Assembly (NCBI RefSeq): GCF_002005225.1
Contig: NZ_CP019724.1
Span: 7,172,001 to 7,236,000, forward strand
Direction of reading: 5' to 3'
Source: Streptomyces pactum
Lineage (GTDB): Bacteria; Actinomycetota; Actinomycetes; Streptomycetales; Streptomycetaceae
DNA: 64,000 nucleotides
A program made the translations under genes and the position numbers. The notes under the pieces were generated by a model that did not search any database, was not told the DNA's origin, and was given only the letters and a program-made list of their open reading frames with translations. Shown here piece by piece: positions 56,254 to 64,000 of this stretch (within the stretch, counting starts at the first letter, position 1; each line of letters starts with the position of its first letter).

Positions 56254-56338
56254 GTAGACGGATTCTACTGGCGATTCCTGCAGGCCAGCTCCACGGGGCT
56301 CTTCGTCGGAACCTACGAAGGCTCTGCCGGTCCACGGA

Positions 56339-57121
56339 TCACGGCGCCAGGTCCTCGTAGGGCAGCAGCTCCGGGCGCTTGGGCGGCAGGCCGTCCCCGG
56401 ACGACCGTCCGGTCAGCCTGCGCCCTATCCAGGGCAGCAGGTGCCGCCGGGCGAACCGGACGTCAGCGGTCCGGCGCAGGAACCAGCCCGGCGGGGGCGT
56501 CGCCGGGACCGGCGCGTGCCACTCGGGATCCTCGGGCTCGTAGCCGAGCGCCTGCCACACGGCCTCCGCCACCCGGCGGTGCCCGTCGGCGGTCAGGTGC
56601 AGCCGGTCCACGTCCCACATGCGCGGGTCGGCCAGCGAGTGGGCCCCGTACAGGTCGACGACCACGGCGCCGTGCTCCTTGGACAGGTCGTCGATGATCG
56701 CGAACAGGGCCTCCATGCGCGGCCGGAACCGCTCCAGCACCGGACCCTGGCGGCCGGGACTGCGCATCAGCACCAGTTGCCCGCAGTTCGGGGCGAGCCG
56801 TTCCACGGCCTGCGTCAGCAGGTCCCGCACCCGGGCCATGTCGCACTTGGGGCGCAGCGTGTCGTTGAGCCCGCCGACCAGGGTGATCACGTCGGCTCCC
56901 ATGGCCGCCGCCACGTCGACCTGCTCGTCGACGATCTGCCCGATCAGCTTCCCGCGCACCGCGAGGTTCGCGTACCGGAAGCCGGGGGAGCGGGCGGCCA
57001 TCCGGGTGGCGAGGAGGTCGGCCCAGCCCCGGTAGGAGCCGTCGGGCAGCAGGTCCGACATGCCCTCGGTGAAGGAGTCGCCGACGGCGACGAGACTGGT
57101 GTGGGTGGGATTCGTCTGCAT
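56339..57121 (-). CDS. SGNH/GDSL-type hydrolase
   Basis: A 260-residue SGNH hydrolase without signal peptide. Block I is LVAVGDSFTEGMSDLLPDGS with the nucleophile Ser near residue 16. Block II Gly is near NLAVRGKLIGQIVDEQV, block III is TLVGGLNDTLRP (Asn), and block V is VDRLHLTADGHRRVAEAVW, with Asp-x-x-His. Cytoplasmic esterase or thioesterase; substrate unknown. The C-terminal basic tail (GWFLRRTADVRFARRHLLPW) might contact membranes or nucleic acid. Confidence 0.9.
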   Translation of the reverse strand: MQTNPTHTSLVAVGDSFTEGMSDLLPDGSYRGWADLLATRMAARSPGFRYANLAVRGKLIGQIVDEQVDVAAAMGADVITLVGGLNDTLRPKCDMARVRDLLTQAVERLAPNCGQLVLMRSPGRQGPVLERFRPRMEALFAIIDDLSKEHGAVVVDLYGAHSLADPRMWDVDRLHLTADGHRRVAEAVWQALGYEPEDPEWHAPVPATPPPGWFLRRTADVRFARRHLLPWIGRRLTGRSSGDGLPPKRPELLPYEDLAP

Positions 57122-57188
57122 GGCGACAGAAATGGTAGCGCCTGCACATACCCACTGGTCGGTCGCCCTCCGCCGGGCCGGAAACGGC

Positions 57189-58220
57189 TCACGTCCGCTG
57201 CCCGAACAGTTCCCGCAGCACGTCCTCCATGGTCACCAGTCCCGCCAGCCGCCCGTCGGAGCCGATCACGGCCGCCAGATGCGTACGGCTGCGGCGCATC
57301 GCGGTGAGCACGTCGTCCAGCGGGGTGCGCTCCCGGGCCCGCGCGATGGGCCGCATGTCCCGCAGGCCGAACGGCAGGTCCCGCGGCGAGGCGTCCAGGG
57401 CGTCCTTCACGTGCAGGTAGCCGACGATCCGCCGCCCGTCGTCCACCACCGGGAAGCGCGAGAATCCCGACTCCGCCGACAGCCGCTCCAACTGCTCCGG
57501 GGTGATCCCCACGCGCGCGTGGACGACGCGCTCCAGCGGCAGCACCACGTCCCGCACCGGCCGCCGGCCCAGCTCCAGGGCGTCGTGGAGGCGTTCCTGG
57601 GCCCGGTCGTCGATCAGCCCGGCCTCGCTGGCGTCCTTGACGATCTCGGCGAGTTGCGCGTCCGTGAAGGTCGCCGAGACCTCGTCCTTCGTGTCGACCC
57701 TGAGCAGCTTGAGCAGCGCGTTCGCCAAGGCGTTGACCGTGAAGATCACCGGGCGCAGCGCCCGGGACAGCGCCACCAGTGGCGGCCCGAGCAGCAGCGC
57801 GCTGCGCACCGGCTCGGCCAGCGCGATGTTCTTGGGCACCATCTCGCCGAGCAGCATGTGCAGATACGTCGCCAGCGCGAGGGCGATCACGAAGGAGACC
57901 GCGTGCCCCGCGCCGGACGGCACGCCCACCGCGTGGAACACCGGCTCCAGCAGGTGCGCGATGGCCGGTTCCGCGACCACACCGAGGACCAGCGTGCACA
58001 GCGTGATGCCGAGCTGGGCCGCCGCCATCAGCGCCGACACGTGCTCCAGGCCCCACAGCACGCTCTTCGCGCGCCGGTCGCCCTCCGCCCCCGCCGCCCC
58101 GGCATCGACGTACTGCTCCACCTGGCTGCGGCGCACCGAGATCAGCGCGAACTCGGCACCCACGAAGAAGGCGTTGACGACGAGCGTCGCCAGACCGATC
58201 AGCAGTTGCACGGCGGTCAC
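57189..58220 (-). CDS. CNNM/CorC-type membrane protein with CBS pair
   Basis: A 343-residue hemolysin-C/CNNM family protein. The DUF21 membrane domain has LLIGLATLVVNAFFVGAEFA then LISVRRSQVEQYVDAGA and QLGITLCTLVLGVVAEPAIA, with LLGEMVPKNIALAEP. Two CBS domains follow (RPVRDVVLPLERVVHARVGI; FSRFPVVDDGRRIVGYLHVK; and GLVTMEDVLRELFG). Shorter than its neighbour because it lacks the C-terminal transporter-associated domain. Probably involved in Mg/Co transport or membrane stress. The GTG start overlaps the previous stop by 4 bases, so the two paralogues may form a heterodimer. Confidence 0.9.
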   Translation of the reverse strand: MTAVQLLIGLATLVVNAFFVGAEFALISVRRSQVEQYVDAGAAGAEGDRRAKSVLWGLEHVSALMAAAQLGITLCTLVLGVVAEPAIAHLLEPVFHAVGVPSGAGHAVSFVIALALATYLHMLLGEMVPKNIALAEPVRSALLLGPPLVALSRALRPVIFTVNALANALLKLLRVDTKDEVSATFTDAQLAEIVKDASEAGLIDDRAQERLHDALELGRRPVRDVVLPLERVVHARVGITPEQLERLSAESGFSRFPVVDDGRRIVGYLHVKDALDASPRDLPFGLRDMRPIARARERTPLDDVLTAMRRSRTHLAAVIGSDGRLAGLVTMEDVLRELFGQRT

Positions 58221-59569
58221 CGGCCGGCCTCCCCTTCGTCGGTGGTGTCGGCGGCGCGCGCGTCGTCGAGCGGCGCGTGCAGCAGTACCCGGGCCGCCCG
58301 GCGGCCCGTGGCGTCCACGACGTCCAGCCGCCAGCCGGCGACCTCCAGAGTGTCGCCGACGGCGGGGATGCGCCCCAGCTCGGCCGCGACCAGCCCGGCG
58401 ACCGTCTCGTACGGTCCCTCGGGCACCTTGAGTCCCAAGCGCGCGAGCCGGTCCACGCGGGCCGCGCCGTCGGCCCGGTACAGAACGTGCCCCCGCTCGT
58501 CGGTGCCGGCCGGGTCCAGCTCGGGCGTCTCGTGCGGATCGTGCTCGTCCCGCACCTCGCCGACGACCTCCTCGACGATGTCCTCCAGCGTGGCCACACC
58601 CGCCGTCCCGCCGTACTCGTCGATCACCACGGCCATCGTGCGCCGCCCGGAGAGGCGGTCCAGCAGCCGGTCGACGGTCAGTGACTCCGGGACGAGCAGG
58701 GGCTCGCGCATCAGCTCGGCGACCGGGATCCCGGGCCGCCGCCCGGCGGGCACCGCCAGGACGTCCTTGACGTGCGCGGTGCCCACTACGGCGTCGAGCG
58801 TGTCCTGGTAGACGGGGAACCGGGACAGCCCGGTCGCCCGTGTCGCGTTCGCCACGTCCTCGCAGGTCGCCCGGGCGTCGAGGGCGATGACCTGCACGCG
58901 CGGGGTCATCACGTTCTGTGCCGTCAGGTCGGCCAGGTTCAGGGTGCGCACGAACAGCTCGGCGGTGTCCGCCTCGAGCGCGCCCTCCTTGGCCGAGTGC
59001 CGGGCGAGCGCGGCCAGCTCCTGCGGCCCACGCGCCGACGCCAGTTCCTCGGCGGGCTCCACACCGAAGACGCGCACGACGCGGTTGGCCGTGTTGTTGA
59101 GGTGGGTGATGAAGGGCCGGAACGCGGCGCTGAACCAGCGCTGCGGACCGCCCACCCGTTTGGCGACGGCCAGCGGCGCGGAGATCGCCCAGTTCTTCGG
59201 CACCAGCTCGCCGACGATCATCAGGAAGACCGTCGACAGGGCCGTACCCAGCACCAGCGCCAGCGACGAGGCCGCCGAGCGCGACACGCCGGCACTCTCC
59301 AGCGGACCCGCGATCAGCGCCGCGACCGAGGGCTCGGCGAGCATGCCGACCACCAAATTGGTGACCGTGATGCCGAGCTGGGCCCCGGAAAGCTGGAAGG
59401 TCAGGTTCCGTACGGCCTTCAGAGCGCTCGCCGCACCCCGCTCGCCGCGCGCCACCGCCCGCTCCAGCTCGCCGCGCTCGACGGTGGTCAGCGAGAACTC
59501 GGCCGCGACGAAGGCGCCGCACGCGAGCGACAGCAGGATCGCCACCAGCAGCAGGAGCACTTCGGTCAT
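58217..59569 (-). CDS. CNNM/CorC-type membrane protein with CBS pair and CorC-HlyC domain
   Basis: A 450-residue paralogue of the next gene. The DUF21 membrane domain begins MTEVLLLLVAILLSLACGAF, followed by VAAEFSLTTVERGELERAVA and LGITVTNLVVGMLAEPSVAA, with VGELVPKNWAISAPLAVAKR. CBS domains include ATGLSRFPVYQDTLDAVVGT and VIDEYGGTAGVATLEDIVEE. The C-terminal CorC_HlyC (transporter-associated) domain ends VAGWRLDVVDATGRRAARVL. The likely role is divalent cation handling or sensing adenosyl ligands by CBS. Coupled to the downstream gene. Confidence 0.92.
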   Translation of the reverse strand: MTEVLLLLVAILLSLACGAFVAAEFSLTTVERGELERAVARGERGAASALKAVRNLTFQLSGAQLGITVTNLVVGMLAEPSVAALIAGPLESAGVSRSAASSLALVLGTALSTVFLMIVGELVPKNWAISAPLAVAKRVGGPQRWFSAAFRPFITHLNNTANRVVRVFGVEPAEELASARGPQELAALARHSAKEGALEADTAELFVRTLNLADLTAQNVMTPRVQVIALDARATCEDVANATRATGLSRFPVYQDTLDAVVGTAHVKDVLAVPAGRRPGIPVAELMREPLLVPESLTVDRLLDRLSGRRTMAVVIDEYGGTAGVATLEDIVEEVVGEVRDEHDPHETPELDPAGTDERGHVLYRADGAARVDRLARLGLKVPEGPYETVAGLVAAELGRIPAVGDTLEVAGWRLDVVDATGRRAARVLLHAPLDDARAADTTDEGEAGR

Positions 59570-59644
59570 CGGGTCACCTCGGATCCATGATCGGCCAGGA
59601 CACGGAGGATCGCGCGATCTCGTGCGCCGGGGGAGGAGCCGGAC

Positions 59645-59697
59645 AGGCCCCGGGGAGGCGCCAGGGGGAGGACTCGGGGGAGGCCCCGGGGAGGCGC
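59645..59697. repeat. Direct repeat AGGCCCCGGGGAGGCGCC
   Basis: The 18-base sequence AGGCCCCGGGGAGGCGCC occurs at 59645-59662 and 59680-59697, in the G-rich 203-base gap between the CNNM start and GNAT stop. Each copy holds a self-complementary GGCCCCGGGG-like core. Confidence 0.7.
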
Positions 59698-59772
59698 CGG
59701 CGGGAGCCGCCGGGGGGCGGCGCCGGGAGGGTCGCCGATGCGGACTCGCTCATGCGCCGGTGCTCACACCTT

Positions 59773-60198
59773 TCAGTCGGTGAGGGGCTTCACCCAGCGT
59801 CGCCACTGCTCCTCGGGCGCGTACCCGGCCGCCCGCCAGGCATGCTGGGCCCGCTCGTTGCGCCGCAGCACCATCGCGTCCCCGCGGCGCCCGCCCAGCC
59901 GTACGAAACGCTCCTCCGCGGCCGTGAGCAACGCAGAGCCGATGCCCTGACGCCGGTGATCCGGGTGCACCGCCAGCCGGTACAGATGGCAGCGCCAGCC
60001 GTCGAAGCCCGCGATCACCGTGCCCAGCAGGTCCCCGCCCCGCTCGGCCAGGAGCAGTGCCTGGGGGTCCCGGGCGACCAGCCGCTCCACGCCCTCCCGG
60101 TCGTCGCTGATGCTCGTCCCCTCGGCGGCCACCTTCCAGAAGGCCAGCACGGCGTCCAGGTCCTCGGGCCCGGCGGCCCGTACGCGCAGTTCGGTCAT
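59773..60198 (-). CDS. GNAT-family N-acetyltransferase
   Basis: A 141-residue single-domain GNAT. Motif A, which binds acetyl-CoA, is LAVHPDHRRQGIGSALLTAA near residues 75-94. Motif B is NERAQHAWRAAGYAPEEQW near 115-133. The start of the fold is LRVRAAGPEDLDAVLAFWKV. Substrate cannot be inferred; it may be a small amine or an antibiotic. Separated from the divergent toxin-antitoxin pair by 104 bases. Confidence 0.88.
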   Translation of the reverse strand: MTELRVRAAGPEDLDAVLAFWKVAAEGTSISDDREGVERLVARDPQALLLAERGGDLLGTVIAGFDGWRCHLYRLAVHPDHRRQGIGSALLTAAEERFVRLGGRRGDAMVLRRNERAQHAWRAAGYAPEEQWRRWVKPLTD

Positions 60199-60274
60199 GC
60201 GGCGATCCCATCACGCGCGCCGGACCGCCACGCGGCATTCCGGCGTGCTCACGCCGGACGCGGCCCTTGCCGCT

Positions 60275-60294
60275 GCTAGCGTTTCGGCGCTAGC
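60275..60294. promoter_or_regulatory. Palindromic operator of the toxin-antitoxin pair
   Basis: Perfect inverted repeat GCTAGCG-TTTCGG-CGCTAGC, ending 8 bases before the antitoxin start. TAGCGT within it can serve as a -10 element. Ribbon-helix-helix antitoxins normally autorepress at such sites. Confidence 0.65.
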
Positions 60295-60302
60295 TTCGAG
60301 GC

Positions 60303-60530
60303 ATGGCGAAGACCCGGAAGGCCCAGCTGAACGTGCGGGTGGACGAGGGCACCGCCCGGGCGGCCCGCGAGAAGGCCCTGGCCCGGGGGATGAGCGTCAA
60401 CCGCTACATCGAGGAACTGGTCCGGCAGGACACCGGCGAGGCCGGCCACACCTTCGTGGAGGCCGCCGCCGACTTCATGCGGCAGTACGAGAAGGTGTTC
60501 ACCGAGGAGGTCGGCGACGGCAGCCGCTGA
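60303..60530 (+). CDS. Ribbon-helix-helix antitoxin
   Basis: A 75-residue protein. The N-terminal beta-strand is QLNVRVDEGTARAAREKALA and the second helix GMSVNRYIEELVRQDTG, the usual MetJ/Arc/HicB-type fold. The C-terminal tail (HTFVEAAADFMRQYEKVFTE) is acidic and aromatic, suited to wrapping around a toxin. It precedes a Fic/Doc-like gene by 33 bases and has a palindrome over its promoter, the usual toxin-antitoxin layout. Confidence 0.82.
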   Translation: MAKTRKAQLNVRVDEGTARAAREKALARGMSVNRYIEELVRQDTGEAGHTFVEAAADFMRQYEKVFTEEVGDGSR

Positions 60531-60563
60531 GCCGTCGGACGAATCCCGCACGAGAGATCCCGG

Positions 60564-60938
60564 ATGAGAGACCTCAGCATCGACCTCGCCTGGCTGCTGA
60601 TGCTCGCCGAACAGCGCACCCCGGGAGACCCTCAGGTCACCGACTGGGGAGCGCTCGTCGCGGCCGTCGCCCGCCACCGGGCCGAGATATTCGACACCCC
60701 CGTCTACGACAGTCCGCACGCCCGCGCCGCCGCCCTGCTCCAGTTGCTGATCCACGTCCCGGCGCTGGAGCGCTCCAACGCCCTGTTCGCCTCCGCGGTC
60801 GCCTACGCCTACCTGGTCGCCAGCGGGGTCGAGGTCACCACCACGCCCGAGCGGGTGCGGGACCTCGCCCTGCTGGTCAAGAGCGGGGCGGCCTCGGTCG
60901 ACGGCATCACGGAGGAACTGCGCCGGTGGAGCGGGTGA
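60564..60938 (+). CDS. Doc/Fic-like toxin component with a degenerate active site
   Basis: A 124-residue helical protein of Doc size. The position where Fic/Doc proteins have HPFx[D/G]GN[G/K]R carries HVPALERSNALFASAVAYAY: the His and the following helix are preserved, but the Gly-Asn-Lys/Arg nucleotide-binding residues are not. The rest of the fold (LAWLLMLAEQRTPGDPQVTD, TPVYDSPHARAAALLQLLIH, VTTTPERVRDLALLVKSGA) fits Doc. If it acts as a toxin it may use a different chemistry from Doc-type EF-Tu phosphorylation, or it may be inactive. I recall related pairs being annotated as a Fic-family toxin-antitoxin system in Streptomyces. Confidence 0.6.
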   Translation: MRDLSIDLAWLLMLAEQRTPGDPQVTDWGALVAAVARHRAEIFDTPVYDSPHARAAALLQLLIHVPALERSNALFASAVAYAYLVASGVEVTTTPERVRDLALLVKSGAASVDGITEELRRWSG

Positions 60939-60947
60939 GCGCCCTGA

Positions 60948-61637
60948 CTACGCCTCCGTCCCGGGCGGCCGCCAGGCCGTGCCGAGCACGCAGTACGAAC
61001 TCGGCAGCGCCGGCCCGTTCTCCGGCATCATCACCCGCCGGTAGGGCCCGAGCGCGAAGCCCGCGTCCCGCAGCGCGGCGACCGGCTCGCGGGACAGGTG
61101 GCAGCCGCCGGACAGCGGAGGCCACAGCGTCCGGTCCAGCGCGCGCTGGGTGAAGGCCATCATCCGCCCACCGCCCCGGCCGTGCTCGAAGAACCGCACC
61201 TGTCCGCCGGGCCGCAGCACCCGCCGCAGCTCCCCGAGCGCCCGTGGCACGTCACGGACGCTGCACAGCACGAGCGAGACCACGGCGGCGTCGAAGGCCT
61301 CGCTCTTGACCGGGAGGGCCTCCGCCGCGCCCGGTGCCACGTCCACCGGCACCTGAGCGCGCAGCGCCGCCTCCACGGCCAGTTGCCGCAGCACGCGCTC
61401 CGGTTCGATGGCGACGACCTCCGAGACGGTGCCCGGGTAGTGCGAGAAGTTCAGCCCGTTGCCCGCACCGACCTCGATCACCCGCCCGGACAGCCCGGCG
61501 AGCAGCCGCTCACGAACACCCCCCATACCCATCCGGGTCTCCATGCCCACACTGACCCGGGCGTAGTAGCGGGCGAACAGCGGATGGTGCACGGCGTCCC
61601 GCGGCACTCCGCGGGCACGGGCGGATCGCAGTGCCAT
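60948..61637 (-). CDS. Class I SAM-dependent methyltransferase (UbiE/COQ5-like)
   Basis: A 229-residue methyltransferase. SAM motif I is GRVIEVGAGNGLNFSHYPGT near residues 55-74. Motif II is EAFDAAVVSLVLCSVRDVPR and motif III LRRVLRPGGQVRFFEHGRG. The C-terminal part (CHLSREPVAALRDAGFALG) resembles METTL7-type small-molecule methyltransferases, which methylate lipids or thiols. GGGAGG lies a few bases upstream of ATG 61637. It converges on the toxin gene with a 9-base gap. Confidence 0.85.
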   Translation of the reverse strand: MALRSARARGVPRDAVHHPLFARYYARVSVGMETRMGMGGVRERLLAGLSGRVIEVGAGNGLNFSHYPGTVSEVVAIEPERVLRQLAVEAALRAQVPVDVAPGAAEALPVKSEAFDAAVVSLVLCSVRDVPRALGELRRVLRPGGQVRFFEHGRGGGRMMAFTQRALDRTLWPPLSGGCHLSREPVAALRDAGFALGPYRRVMMPENGPALPSSYCVLGTAWRPPGTEA

Positions 61638-61964
61638 GGAACCTCCCTCACGAGGTGGTGCCTTACCGCGATTGTCCCCCGCGCGAGCCCCGCACACCCA
61701 CCGCGCGGGCGCCTCGTTTCCGGGTACCGGGACGCCCGGCGGACGCGGGCTTGCTCCACCTCGGCGTCCGCCGGGGGCCCGAGGACCGGCCGGAGGTGCG
61801 GGCCCCGGGAGGCACGGTCCCGAGCCGGGAGCGGCGACCGGACGCCTGCCCGGCTCCGCCCGCCCCCTGGCCGGACCGATGGCCGCCCCGACCCGTACCG
61901 CGTCGGTCAGGGCGCCCCGACCCGTACCGCGTCGGTCAGGGGGCCTCGACCCGCACCGCGCCGG
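61638..61964. other. 327-base gap between methyltransferase and bioD
   Basis: Holds the methyltransferase promoter region and the bioD downstream region, both on the minus strand. It is very GC-rich with many short inverted segments, and its right end carries the 29-bp repeats. No ORF with family features or RNA gene is seen. Confidence 0.5.
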
Positions 61965-61970
61965 TCAGGG
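61884..61970. repeat. Three tandem 29-bp repeats at the bioD 3' end
   Basis: Units at 61884-61912, 61913-61941 and 61942-61970 share CGACCCGTACCGCGTCGGTC (the third has four changes). The third unit contains the bioD stop codon (61965-61967). Confidence 0.92.
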
Positions 61971-62681
61971 CCCCTCCCGGGCCCGGAACGCCTCGGCGTC
62001 CCACGTGCCCTCCAGCCGGGGCGCCAGCCAGTGCGGTGCCGCCGACCGGAAGGCGGCCGGCGGGAGCGAGGCCGCACCGGCGGGCAGGGCGCCGAGCAGA
62101 GGGGCTCCGGCCACCTCCGGGAGGTCCGCGAGATTGCAGCGTGCGGCGAGGTCCGGAGTGCCGGGCCAGTTGCCGATCACCACGCCCGGCAGCTCCAGGC
62201 CGCGGGAGCGCAGTTCACGCGCCGTCAGTTCCGTGGTGTTCAGCGTGCCCAGCCCGGCCGACGCCACCAGCAGCACCGGTGCTCCCAGCAGCGCGGCGAC
62301 GTCCGCCAGCGTCCCGCCGGCCGCGTCGAAGCGCACGAGCAGTCCGCCCGCGCCCTCGACCAGCACCAGGTCGTGCTCGGTGGCCAGCTTGTCCGCGGCC
62401 TCCGCCACCTCCTCGGGGTGCACCGGCGCCCGGCCGGCCCGGCGCGCGGCCGTACCCGGCGCCAACGGCTCGGGATACCGGGCGACTTCGGCGGCCGTGA
62501 CGGCGCCGGCGAGGCGCGCCACTTCCTGCGCGTCCCCCGGCTCGTCCGGTCGTACGCCGGTCTGCGCGGCCTTCAGCACGGCCACCGACCGGCCACCCGC
62601 CAGCGAGGCCGCGGCGACGGCGGCGGTCACGACCGTCTTGCCGACCTCCGTGCCCGTGCCCGTGATCACCAGTACCGGCAT
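61965..62681 (-). CDS. bioD: Dethiobiotin synthetase
   Basis: A 238-residue ATP-dependent enzyme closing the ureido ring of biotin from 7,8-diaminopelargonate and CO2. The P-loop is LVITGTGTEVGKTVVTAAVA near residues 4-23. AVLKAAQTGVRPDEPGDAQE carries the substrate Lys and Thr. The second motif is LVLVEGAGGLLVRFDAAGGT (EGAGG). Length is normal. It follows bioA by one base, giving the order bioB-bioA-bioD on the minus strand. Confidence 0.95.
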   Translation of the reverse strand: MPVLVITGTGTEVGKTVVTAAVAAASLAGGRSVAVLKAAQTGVRPDEPGDAQEVARLAGAVTAAEVARYPEPLAPGTAARRAGRAPVHPEEVAEAADKLATEHDLVLVEGAGGLLVRFDAAGGTLADVAALLGAPVLLVASAGLGTLNTTELTARELRSRGLELPGVVIGNWPGTPDLAARCNLADLPEVAGAPLLGALPAGAASLPPAAFRSAAPHWLAPRLEGTWDAEAFRAREGP

Positions 62682-62682
62682 G

Positions 62683-63969
62683 TCATCCCTCCCGTGCCGC
62701 CGCGCACACCGCGCGGGCGATCCGCGCCACGTCCGCGTCCCCCGTGACGTACGGAGGCATGGTGTAGACCAGGTCGCGGAACGGCCGCAGCCACACGCCC
62801 TCGCGCACGGCCGCCTCCGTAGCCGCCCGCATGTCGACGGCGTGGTCGAGCTGCACCACGCCGATCGCGCCGAGCACCCGTACGTCGGTCACGCCCGGCA
62901 GTTCGAGGGCGGGCGCCAGTCCGTCGCGCAGCCCCGCCTCGATCCGCTTGACCTCCGCGAGCCAGTCCTGGCCGAGGAGCAGCCCGATGGACGCGCAGGC
63001 CACGGCGGCCGCCAGCGGATTGCCCATGAACGTCGGCCCGTGGGCCAGCACCGGTACCTCGCCCCGCGAGATGCCGTCGGCCACCCGGGACGTGCACAGC
63101 GTGGCCGCCATCGTCAGGTACCCGCCGGTCAGCGCTTTGCCCACGCACATCACGTCCGGCGTCACCGCCGCGTGCTCCGCCGCGAACAACGCGCCCGTAC
63201 GCCCGAACCCGGTCGCGATCTCGTCGAACACCAGCAGCACACCGTGCGCGTCGCACGCCTCCCGCAGTACCCGCAGATACGCGGGGGAGTGGAACCGCAT
63301 CCCGCCCGCGCCCTGCACCACCGGCTCGACGATCACCGCGGCCAGTTCGTCGGCGTGACGCTCGATCAGTGACCGCAACCGTTCGGCGTACGACTCCTCG
63401 TACTCCGCCGGCGGCGCGTCCGCGAAGACCTGGAGCGGCAGGACGCCCGTCCACAACTCGTGCATCCCGCCCTCGGGGTCGCACACCGACATGGGCTGCC
63501 AGGTGTCGCCGTGATAGCCGCCGCGCCAGGTCAGCAGGCGCCGCTTCGCGGGGCGGCCCAGTGAACGCCAGTACTGCAGGCACATCTTGACCGCGACCTC
63601 GACCGACACCGACCCGGAGTCGGCGAGGAAGACGTGCTCCAGGCCCTCGGGGGACATGTCGACGAGGAGCTTCGCCAGCCGCACGGCGGGCTCGTGGGTG
63701 AGCCCGCCGAACATCACGTGGCTCATCCGCCCGAGCTGCTCGCGCGCGGCCTCGTTCAGCACCGGGTGGTTGTAGCCGTGGATCGCCGACCACCAGGACG
63801 ACATGCCGTCGACGAGCTCGCCCGCGCCGTCGGCGGGCCGCAGCCGCACCCCGCTCGCCGACTCCACGACGAGCGGGTCCTGCCGGCCGGGCATGGGGCC
63901 GTACGGATGCCAGACGTGCCGCCGGTCGATGGCCAGCAACTCGTCCACGGTCAGGGCGGGCTCAGGCAT
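62683..63969 (-). CDS. bioA: 7,8-diaminopelargonate synthase (DAPA aminotransferase)
   Basis: A 428-residue class III aminotransferase. [13 protein letters not shown] then [20 protein letters not shown] are BioA-specific (Trp-Trp and Tyr contacts with KAPA/SAM). [56 protein letters not shown] and the Schiff-base Lys in [13 protein letters not shown] complete it. ATG 63969 overlaps the bioB stop by 8 bases, which fixes the start; a longer frame from a GTG at 63993 is not needed. Uses SAM as amino donor in most bacteria. Confidence 0.95.
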   Translation of the reverse strand: MPEPALTVDELLAIDRRHVWHPYGPMPGRQDPLVVESASGVRLRPADGAGELVDGMSSWWSAIHGYNHPVLNEAAREQLGRMSHVMFGGLTHEPAVRLAKLLVDMSPEGLEHVFLADSGSVSVEVAVKMCLQYWRSLGRPAKRRLLTWRGGYHGDTWQPMSVCDPEGGMHELWTGVLPLQVFADAPPAEYEESYAERLRSLIERHADELAAVIVEPVVQGAGGMRFHSPAYLRVLREACDAHGVLLVFDEIATGFGRTGALFAAEHAAVTPDVMCVGKALTGGYLTMAATLCTSRVADGISRGEVPVLAHGPTFMGNPLAAAVACASIGLLLGQDWLAEVKRIEAGLRDGLAPALELPGVTDVRVLGAIGVVQLDHAVDMRAATEAAVREGVWLRPFRDLVYTMPPYVTGDADVARIARAVCAAAREG

Positions 63970-64000
63970 TGGGCGCGAGGTCCGTTCCGGCACCGCGGCG
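63962..64000 (-). CDS. bioB: Biotin synthase, last 12 codons
   Basis: The right edge holds the end of a gene in a different frame from bioA, translating [12 protein letters not shown] then stop at 63962. This is a typical C-terminal tail of actinobacterial biotin synthase, and the gene would lie directly upstream of bioA, as expected for a bioBAD operon. Only the tail is visible. Confidence 0.7.
   Translation of the reverse strand, partial: RRGAGTDLAPNA

Noticed and set aside
59570..59772. Possible small gene or sRNA in the G-rich gap before the GNAT gene
   Set aside because: Composition is explained by direct repeats; no ribosome binding site, promoter pair or stable conserved structure could be identified by eye.
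1..64000. tRNA, rRNA, insertion sequence or phage attachment site
   Set aside because: No cloverleaf-like sequence, transposase, integrase or paired terminal repeats were recognised on either strand; a covariance-model search would be needed to be certain.

Overview
The window is a high-GC actinobacterial chromosome segment, almost certainly from Streptomyces. GTG and ATG starts are mixed, many genes are translationally coupled with 4-base overlaps, and TTA codons are nearly absent. The gene families (purB, biotin operon, sbcCD, DUF885 peptidase, ECF41 sigma factor, MocR regulator, WS/DGAT-like acyltransferase) are typical of the genus. All functional calls come from reading the translated sequence; no database search was possible.

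Layout. 1-5 kb: a gamma-carbonic-anhydrase-like N-terminus (partial), a hexapeptide acyltransferase, a YbaK-like protein, a divergent CDF cation exporter/ArsR pair and a PobA-like hydroxylase. 4.6-9 kb: a probable three-gene operon with an unknown protein, a MoxR-type AAA+ ATPase and a DUF2201 metallopeptidase/vWA protein. 9-15.7 kb: small metabolic genes and sbcD-sbcC. 15.7-18 kb: a decayed patch with a frameshifted Lrp gene, a truncated rhodanese open into an Imm21-like gene, and an SDR gene whose 3' end is interrupted by a palindromic element. 18-31 kb: DUF885 peptidase, a divergent Lrp/PLP-enzyme pair, an ACT-GNAT protein, a SWIM/DUF6493 pair, PhoD phosphatase and a MocR regulator.

The most interesting region is 30.9-41.0 kb. 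It is a tightly coupled cluster of a small membrane protein, a DUF2156 (MprF/VlmA-like) aminoacyltransferase, an acyl-CoA-dehydrogenase-fold flavoenzyme, a thioester-reductase-like SDR with a TTA codon, a class III aminotransferase, an SRPBCC protein, a flavin reductase, a glycine-oxidase-like flavoprotein and a WS/DGAT-like acyltransferase, followed by a convergent PPM1-type methyltransferase. I infer a biosynthetic cluster that reduces and aminates a fatty acyl chain and conjugates the (hydroxyl)amine with an aminoacyl group, as in azoxy/hydrazine pathways (valanimycin, elaiomycin, azodyrecin).

41-47 kb holds an ABC1 kinase, a low-complexity NPLAALAG-repeat protein, an ECF-like sigma factor, a flavin-dependent halogenase-like protein and an HD-domain protein. 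47-52.4 kb holds two hydrolases, an ECF41 sigma factor, a GntR regulator with a dre-like palindrome on its promoter, and a ROK regulator. 52.4-53.7 kb is a gene graveyard: remnants of a response regulator, a histidine kinase and an ABC exporter. 53.7-64 kb is mostly housekeeping: Mug/UDG glycosylase, purB, a GDSL hydrolase, two CNNM/CBS proteins, a GNAT, a toxin-antitoxin-like pair with a palindromic operator, a methyltransferase, and bioD, bioA and the last codons of bioB.

A recurring oddity is the number of short tandem repeats (6, 8, 9, 18, 21, 24, 27 and 29 bp units) in intergenic DNA and at protein N-termini.
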